Origin: Bacteroidales bacterium
GTDB taxonomy: Bacteria; Planctomycetota; Planctomycetia; Gemmatales; Gemmataceae
Reading direction: 5' to 3'
NCBI GenBank assembly: GCA_026931725.1
Contig: JAIXLE010000096.1
Span: 1-56,357 of the forward strand
DNA: 56,357 nucleotides
Shown: positions 50,492 through 56,357 of the stretch, in pieces
Layout of the letters: the number at the start of each line of letters is the position of its first letter
Position numbering within the stretch: position 1 is the first letter of the stretch
Program-made: the position numbers and the translations under genes
The notes under the pieces: generated by a model
The model's input: the letters and a program-made list of their open reading frames with translations, nothing else
The model's database searches: none
What the model was told of the DNA's origin: nothing

Positions 50492-53400
50492 ATGGCTTCA
50501 TTACCCAGCAGTTCCTCGGAGGGACCACCCGAACCGTCTTCCAGTTCGAGTGGCCCCAGTCCGAGTTCCGGCAGCACGTCCTCTTCATCGAGTTTGCCGG
50601 AGAGTTCGAGTTCCTCGTTCAACAGTTCCTCGTCTTCGAGCGGCTCGCCTTCCGGTTCGTCAAGTCGCTCGTCTTCCTCGACCAGCCTGCCTTCCAGTAG
50701 CAGTTCGTCCTCTTCTGCGAGTTCCCTCCCCGGTTCGTCATCCAGTAGTTCTTCACCGAACAATTCGAGTTCGTCGTCTTCGAGCGTGGCCTCGTCTTCA
50801 AGCGGGCTGCCCTCCGGTTCATCTTCCAGCAGCAGTTCGTTGTCTTCGTCGTCTTCAACGAGTTCGCACTCCGGTTCCTCCAGCAGTAGCCGTTCGTCAT
50901 CTTCCGGCCGTTCGCCTTCGGGTTCGTCCAGTAGTAGCAGTGCGTTGCCGAGCAGTTCCTCGTCCTCGGGCCGTTCGCCATCGGGTTCATCTTCGAGCAG
51001 CATCTCTTCGACGAGTTCGAACTCGTCGTCCAGCAGCAGTCTTTCGTCGTCGAGCCGTTCGCCATCGGGTTCGTCCAGCAGCAGTTCATCCTCGGTGAGC
51101 AGCTCCAGTTCGTCTTCGGGCAGTTCGTCTTCGGGCAGTTCGCTGTCCAGCAGTTCTTCGTCTGCGGGCCGTTCCAGTTCATCATCGTCATCGAGCCGTT
51201 CACCCTCCGGTTCGTCGAGCAGTTCAAATTCGTCTGGCGGCAGTTCGTCTTCGGGCAGTTCGTCTTCGAGCAGTTCGTCTTCGAGCCCGTCCGGTTCGAC
51301 GAGCAGTTCCAGTTCGAGTTGCGTGCCCGCGTTGCCGTGCCGAAGTACACCGGCCTACATGGAACCCAGGTGCGATCGCTGTGGTTGCTCGTGCGGCGGC
51401 GAGTCGGGAGTCTGTTCCCGCACGGGTGCGGCCCAGGTCCGGCAACCGGGCATCTTCTCGACGGTGTCGGGAACCGGGGTCCAGTATTCCAGCGGCTGGA
51501 TGCAAGGAGGTGCGCCGTCCCCGTCCGACTCACCGGCGGGCGTGAACTGGATGAGCGGCAGTTTGCCCACACTCTCACAGTGTGGCAACGAGGTCGCGGT
51601 CGTCTTCGATCTCTGCACCGCCTACTGGTTCACGGTGTCAAACGGCACCAATTCGTCCTCCAGTGGTTCACCTTCCGGCTCGTCGAGTGCGAGTGGGGCG
51701 GCTGTCTACACCGCGCGGTTCGGGGCGAAGCAGACGCTGGCATTCGACAAGAGTCAGTGTCGGTTCATCTTCACGGATTGCGACGGCACGGTCTGGCAGT
51801 ACACCAATAAAGGGGAGTTCCACAGCGTTCAGTATCAGGATGCACGGGGGACAAACGTCACCGAATGGACATCGGACGGGTTGCCCCAAAAGATCACACA
51901 GGCAACGACGCAGACCGGCAAGACCACGACCGGCATCACCAATTTGGAGTCGAATAACAGCGGCCGGTTCACCACGACACCGACCGGCAAGACCACGATC
52001 GATGCCAATGTGTTCGAGTACGACAACGCGCGACGGATCACGGGAATCACGTTCCAGCGTTCCACGAACCCCACGGCCGGCATCCGCCGCATCGTTTACA
52101 CCTACTACGGCCCGAATGAAGAACACGGCAGCGACGGCGACCTGAAGACGGCCACGGAGCAGTTGCTCGCCGGCACGACCTGGGTGGACAGGGACACGAG
52201 CTACTACCGGTATTATCAGACCGGTGAAGCGGGAGGATTTGAACACGGGCTCAAGTTCGCATTTGGCCCCGAAGCGTTCGAGCGGCTGAAGGAAGACCCG
52301 CAGGTCGCCGACCCGTTCCTGGCCACGGACACTCAGGCCGGCCGATACGCGGATAACTATTACGAGTACGATGCCGAGCAGCGGGTGACGAAGTCCGTGG
52401 TCAACGCGGGCCAGCAGACTTTCACCTATGCCTACGCGACCAGCAGCCACGCCGACGACTACAACCACTGGAAACGGAAGGTGACCGTGACGCGGCCGGA
52501 TGGCAGCCGGCAGATCACTTACAACAACTTCATCGGCCAGGCACTGCTCACCGACCTGGCCTCGGGCAGCGATCACTGGCTCGACTATCACCAGTTCGAC
52601 GCGAACGCGCGGGAAGTGCTGCACGCCCACCCCTCGGCCGTCATCAGCTACGACGACACCCAGGACGACCTGGGCATCGTGCTGCGAACCGATGCTGGTC
52701 TGATCGACTTGACGGACTACTACACGATCACCACGGCGACACCGACAACACCGGGCGGGGCCGCAGGCTACGTGCAGTTCCAAAAGGTCCAGGAGGGCAC
52801 GGCGGGAACACCGGTCACGATCGCGGAGACCATGTACTTCGAACGGACGGCGGCAGGGGCCACGATCTACCCCGTGGCCGAGTCGACGACTTTTCGCCAC
52901 GACGACGGCACGGGGGCGATCACGACGAGTTACGCCTACACCTGGTTCGCTGACACCGCGCAAATCGAGCAGCGGACCACGACCTTGCCGGTCGTACCGG
53001 TCGATCAGAACGGCACCGGAGCCGCCGATACGATCACGGAGATTTACGACGACGATGGTTACCTGGTGTGGCAGCGTGACCCGCGTGGCTTCATCACCTA
53101 CCGGGCTTACAACTTGCCGACCGGTGCGGTCGTGCAAGAGATTCGGGACGTGAATGGTGCGAAGTTGACGCTGCCGGACGGTTGGGTCACGCCGCCGGGC
53201 GGCGGCTTGCATCTGGTGACGGACTTTGAGCATGACGCCCTGGGCCGCACGACCCAGACGCTGGGGCCACCGCATGACGTGAACGGCCAGACGGTGCGGA
53301 CGGCGAGTTGGACGGTCTACCGCGACCTGGAAAATGAGGTCGTCAGCGGCCAGGGGTATGTGCTGGGGACGGGGCCGGACGTGGTGGGGACGCTGGTGAA

Positions 53401-55483
53401 CCCGGTGTCGATCGCGCGAACGAGCCTGGACGGTCGGGTGCAGGACACGATCACGGCGGTGCGCGGTTGCCGGGTGCCCCACGCGTGCGACTGCCTGGTT
53501 CCGGAGGCGGGGTTGGTCGAGAGTGCCGGCCGGCTGATGGCCGGCGATTGCTTCCCGCAGTCGTCGTGGGTCCGCTGGTCGCGCACCCTGTCCGACGATC
53601 ATGGGCTGACGGTCGCCAGCCGCGTGTACCATTGCATCCCGGCGGAAGGAGCGGGAACGATTGGCGTCCATTACGACGAGACGCGGTTCGGCTATGACAG
53701 GATGGGACGGCAGAATCGGGTGGTCTCGCCGGCCGGCACAATCCAACGCACGGTGTTCGATGTACGCGGGTTGCCGGTGAGCAACTGGATCGGCACCAAC
53801 GACACCGGCGCGACCGACGCTGATCCGAGCGGCGGCGGCGTGGCCGGCAACAACATGGTGCAAGTGTCGGCCAGCGAGTACGACGGTGGGAACAATGGCG
53901 GTGACGGCAACCTCACAACGCAGACGCAATTCGTCGATGGCGCGACGACCCGCGTCACGACCTTCGAGTACGATTTCCGCGACCGCCGCACCGTCGTTGA
54001 TGGCGAAGAGGACTATTATCAGGAATCGACCTACGACAACCGGAATCAGGTGATCCGCGTGGATCAGCGAGACACGTCGGCGGGTGGGAACCTGATCGGT
54101 CGGAGCGAGACGCTGTTCGATGATCGTGGCCGGGTCTATCGGACGATCCGCTACGCCGTGGACCCGGCGACCGGCACGGTGGGTAACAGCCTCGTGGACA
54201 ACATGTTCTACGACGCCTCGGGGAACGTGATCGAGAGCCGCCCGGCAGGGAGCGATGCGTTCACCACGAGCGTCTATGATGGGGTGAATCGGCCCACGGC
54301 CCAGTATGTCGGCTACGTGGGGAGTGGCACCTCGTCCTCTTCGTCATCGTCGTCCAGCGGTGGTGTCCTGGCCGGCGATGTGATCTTCGAGCAGTCGGAG
54401 ACGGGATACGATGCGGCCGGGAATGTGACGTTCGCCACCAGCCGACAGCGGTTCCACGACGCCACCGGCACGGGACCGCTACAAGGGCCGACGGGCTGGC
54501 AGCCGAAGAGCCGCGACAGTTATGTGGCTCTGTGGTACGATGGTGTTGGTCGTCAGGTGGCCAGCGCCGACTACGGCACCAACGACAACGCGGGGCCGCC
54601 AGCACGGCCCATGAGTCCGCCGGAATCTTCGGACACGGTGTTGGTCAGTCGGGTGCGGTACAATGCGTGTGGCGAGGCCTTCGAGACGGTCGATCCGGCT
54701 GGGCAGGTGAATCGCACCGTTGCCGACGTCGCGGGACGTACTGTGCGAACGATCCAGAATTATGTGGTGGGCGAAGGGTGTTTCTGTCCCGGGGCGGAAC
54801 AGAACGTGGTCACGGAGATGCGTTACCAGTTGGGCCAATTCACGGCGTTGGTGGCGAAGAATTCCACCACCGGCGACCAGGTGACGCGCTACGAATATGG
54901 CGTGACCCTGGCTGATTCTGACTTGACGTCGAACGACCTGTTGCGGGCCGAGGTCTATGCCGAGGCATCCGATTCAACCGACCGCGTGAGCTACGCCTAC
55001 AACCGCCAGGGCCAGCGGACGCGGATGACCGACCGGAACGGTTCGGAGCATGCATACGAGTACGATCTGTTGGGCCGTCCCGTGGGCGACAGTGTGACGA
55101 CACTGGCAGAGGGCGTGGATGGTGCCGTGCGGCGGATCGGACAAGCCTATGACGTTCGCGGCATGGTGGAGACGATCACTAGTTACAGCAATGCGGTCGG
55201 CACGACAGTGGTGAACCAGGTGCAGAACGGGTATAATGCTTTCATGCAACTCGCGGAGCAATATCAGGAGCACACGGGCGCTGTGAGCACGGGCACGACG
55301 CCGAAGATTGGTTATGGTTATGCCGATGGCAGCATGAACACGATCCGACCAGTGAGCATGATGTATCCTAACGGTCGTGCGCTCGGCTATCTTTACGATG
55401 ACACAGCATCGGATAAGTTATCACGTATTCACACATTATGCGGGATGATGTGGATGTGTGCCAGTACAGCTATTTGGGTTTGA
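50492..55483 (+). CDS. Giant RHS-repeat protein with Ser-rich N-terminus (main reading frame)
   Basis: 1663 residues from ATG 50492. The first 280 residues are almost only Ser with Gly, Pro, Arg and Glu (units such as RSPSGSSSSS). A Cys-rich segment (CDRCGCSCGGESGVCS) follows at about 292-307. Ser blocks return near 388-400 and 1275-1288. RHS/YD repeats fill about 420-1650: YEYDAEQRVTKSV, FEHDALGRTTQTL, YEYDLLGRPVGDS. RHS proteins wrap into a shell around a C-terminal toxin. No signal peptide is evident, so secretion may depend on another system. The frame ends at 55483, but the sense continues one frame over from 55444 to the window edge, so a base is probably missing near 55440. Confidence 0.85.
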   Translation: MASLPSSSSEGPPEPSSSSSGPSPSSGSTSSSSSLPESSSSSFNSSSSSSGSPSGSSSRSSSSTSLPSSSSSSSSASSLPGSSSSSSSPNNSSSSSSSVASSSSGLPSGSSSSSSSLSSSSSTSSHSGSSSSSRSSSSGRSPSGSSSSSSALPSSSSSSGRSPSGSSSSSISSTSSNSSSSSSLSSSSRSPSGSSSSSSSSVSSSSSSSGSSSSGSSLSSSSSSAGRSSSSSSSSRSPSGSSSSSNSSGGSSSSGSSSSSSSSSSPSGSTSSSSSSCVPALPCRSTPAYMEPRCDRCGCSCGGESGVCSRTGAAQVRQPGIFSTVSGTGVQYSSGWMQGGAPSPSDSPAGVNWMSGSLPTLSQCGNEVAVVFDLCTAYWFTVSNGTNSSSSGSPSGSSSASGAAVYTARFGAKQTLAFDKSQCRFIFTDCDGTVWQYTNKGEFHSVQYQDARGTNVTEWTSDGLPQKITQATTQTGKTTTGITNLESNNSGRFTTTPTGKTTIDANVFEYDNARRITGITFQRSTNPTAGIRRIVYTYYGPNEEHGSDGDLKTATEQLLAGTTWVDRDTSYYRYYQTGEAGGFEHGLKFAFGPEAFERLKEDPQVADPFLATDTQAGRYADNYYEYDAEQRVTKSVVNAGQQTFTYAYATSSHADDYNHWKRKVTVTRPDGSRQITYNNFIGQALLTDLASGSDHWLDYHQFDANAREVLHAHPSAVISYDDTQDDLGIVLRTDAGLIDLTDYYTITTATPTTPGGAAGYVQFQKVQEGTAGTPVTIAETMYFERTAAGATIYPVAESTTFRHDDGTGAITTSYAYTWFADTAQIEQRTTTLPVVPVDQNGTGAADTITEIYDDDGYLVWQRDPRGFITYRAYNLPTGAVVQEIRDVNGAKLTLPDGWVTPPGGGLHLVTDFEHDALGRTTQTLGPPHDVNGQTVRTASWTVYRDLENEVVSGQGYVLGTGPDVVGTLVNPVSIARTSLDGRVQDTITAVRGCRVPHACDCLVPEAGLVESAGRLMAGDCFPQSSWVRWSRTLSDDHGLTVASRVYHCIPAEGAGTIGVHYDETRFGYDRMGRQNRVVSPAGTIQRTVFDVRGLPVSNWIGTNDTGATDADPSGGGVAGNNMVQVSASEYDGGNNGGDGNLTTQTQFVDGATTRVTTFEYDFRDRRTVVDGEEDYYQESTYDNRNQVIRVDQRDTSAGGNLIGRSETLFDDRGRVYRTIRYAVDPATGTVGNSLVDNMFYDASGNVIESRPAGSDAFTTSVYDGVNRPTAQYVGYVGSGTSSSSSSSSSGGVLAGDVIFEQSETGYDAAGNVTFATSRQRFHDATGTGPLQGPTGWQPKSRDSYVALWYDGVGRQVASADYGTNDNAGPPARPMSPPESSDTVLVSRVRYNACGEAFETVDPAGQVNRTVADVAGRTVRTIQNYVVGEGCFCPGAEQNVVTEMRYQLGQFTALVAKNSTTGDQVTRYEYGVTLADSDLTSNDLLRAEVYAEASDSTDRVSYAYNRQGQRTRMTDRNGSEHAYEYDLLGRPVGDSVTTLAEGVDGAVRRIGQAYDVRGMVETITSYSNAVGTTVVNQVQNGYNAFMQLAEQYQEHTGAVSTGTTPKIGYGYADGSMNTIRPVSMMYPNGRALGYLYDDTASDKLSRIHTLCGMMWMCASTAIWV

Positions 55484-56357
55484 GCACATTCGTCGCTACC
55501 GATTACCTGCCGCCGCAAGTCCAGTTGAACTACGCACGAGGTAACGGCTCGAATCCGTACATCGGCTTCGACCGCTTTGGACGCATTATCGACTTGCTGT
55601 GGACGAAATATAGTGCGAACAGTTCGTCCAGTAGTTCCAGTGCATCGAGTGATGCAGATACGCTGGTACATCTACAATATGGTTATGATCGCAGCAGCAA
55701 CCGGACCTATCGCCGGGATGAGGTGGCCCGGAGTTATGGTAAAAACTTCGATGAGCTTTATGTCTATGATGGGCTAAATCAGTTGAAGAAGTTCCATCGT
55801 GGGTTGTTAGTTGATGATAATACTGCAATTGAATCGCCAGGATTGCAGCAATCATGGCAGTTTGACGCAACAGGTAACTGGAAGAATTTCACGCAATTCG
55901 ATCCAGTGGATACATCGAAGACTTTGGATCAGCAGCGGCAGCATAACCGCGTGAATGAGATCACGGAGATAGCCCGAACAGTGGGAGCGAATTGGGAGAC
56001 ACCCGCGTATGACCGTAACGGTAACATGCTGAGTGATGATACAGGTAAGGTATTCGTGTATGATGCTTGGAATCGGTTAGTAGCAGTAAAGGATTCTGAA
56101 AGTGTAATATTGCAGACATATAGCTATGATGGGATGAATCGCCGAATTACCAACGCCATCGATGGCATCGCAACCCATCTCTATTACTCCGACATGTGGC
56201 AGGTGCTAGAAGAACGAGTTAGCGGAGAAGTTAAGATACAGCATGCGTGGGGTCTACGATATGTGGATGATTTGATATTGCGCGATCGAGCAACAGTGAC
56301 GCCAGGTGTGTTGGATGAGCGATTATGGGCATTGCAGGATGCCAACTGGAATGTGGT
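55444..56357 (+). pseudogene. Continuation of the RHS protein after a frameshift, cut by window edge
   Basis: From 55444 a frame without stops runs to the window end: DDVDVCQYSYLGLSTFVATD, YIGFDRFGRIIDLLWTKY, a Ser block NSSSSSSSASSD, YDGLNQLKKFHRG, FVYDAWNRLVAVKD, YSYDGMNRRITNAID and HLYYSDMWQVLEERV. This is the conserved end of an RHS core (YDAWNRL and the DGxxRRI motif), so the toxin end should lie just beyond the window. GC content is lower than in the first part, as is typical of exchanged RHS tips. There is no start codon of its own, so it depends on the upstream frame. Confidence 0.85.

Noticed and set aside
50422-51003. Long minus-strand frame rich in Glu, Asp and Leu opposite the Ser-rich RHS start
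   Set aside because: It is the complement of repeated Ser codons; its composition follows from the plus-strand gene and there is no separate start signal.

Overview
The window looks like a planctomycete chromosome of the Gemmata group carrying a prophage. The evidence is an ECF sigma factor overlapping a Ser/Thr kinase with a leucine-rich-like tail, a GYF_2/MORN-type membrane protein, a DUF2924 + large serine recombinase pair, ISAzo13 and IS66 elements, and giant Ser-rich RHS proteins. The taxonomic call is an inference from gene content; no rRNA is present.

Left flank (1-11.5 kb): a broken IS630-type transposase, tRNA-Ser(CGA) with promoter and terminator, a frameshifted tyrosine-recombinase-like gene, the sigma/kinase pair, two exported or membrane proteins, then a scrambled polymorphic-toxin locus. 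In that locus a truncated tyrosine recombinase is fused in frame to a pretoxin Hint domain and a deaminase-like toxin, followed by a probable immunity gene. The same 542-bp Hint segment is repeated 1.86 kb downstream in a truncated copy. About 1 kb without recognisable genes follows.

Prophage (about 11.6-43.5 kb, possibly to 50 kb): integration operon (small ORF, DUF2924, large serine recombinase, small DNA-binding protein); lysogeny switch (XRE repressor, ImmA/IrrE peptidase, two unknown genes) with two matching palindromes; a phage sigma factor; a replication/recombination operon (Sak4-like ATPase, DUF669, RusA, SF2 helicase, primase-polymerase/helicase); an AT-rich repeat region that could be the replication origin; a ParB-methyltransferase; two minus-strand accessory genes; packaging and head genes (terminase, portal, protease-capsid fusion, DUF2190); and tail genes (including a secreted trypsin-like protease, overlapping chaperone-like genes, tape measure). 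It ends with a 601-residue Ser-rich structural protein. A 35-bp noncoding motif with -35/-10-like boxes at 17-bp spacing precedes three of these operons, one copy lying directly after the sigma gene.

Right flank (43.5-56.4 kb): four putative glycosyltransferases (one fused to a methyltransferase), interrupted by an IS66 element, lie between two very Ser-rich proteins: the phage structural protein and an RHS protein of more than 1,900 residues. The layout suggests a locus for glycosylating Ser-rich surface or tail proteins, the most interesting candidate system here.

Several coding regions outside the prophage core carry single-base frameshifts (near 1065, 5950, 7690 and 55440). They could be true decay or sequencing error.
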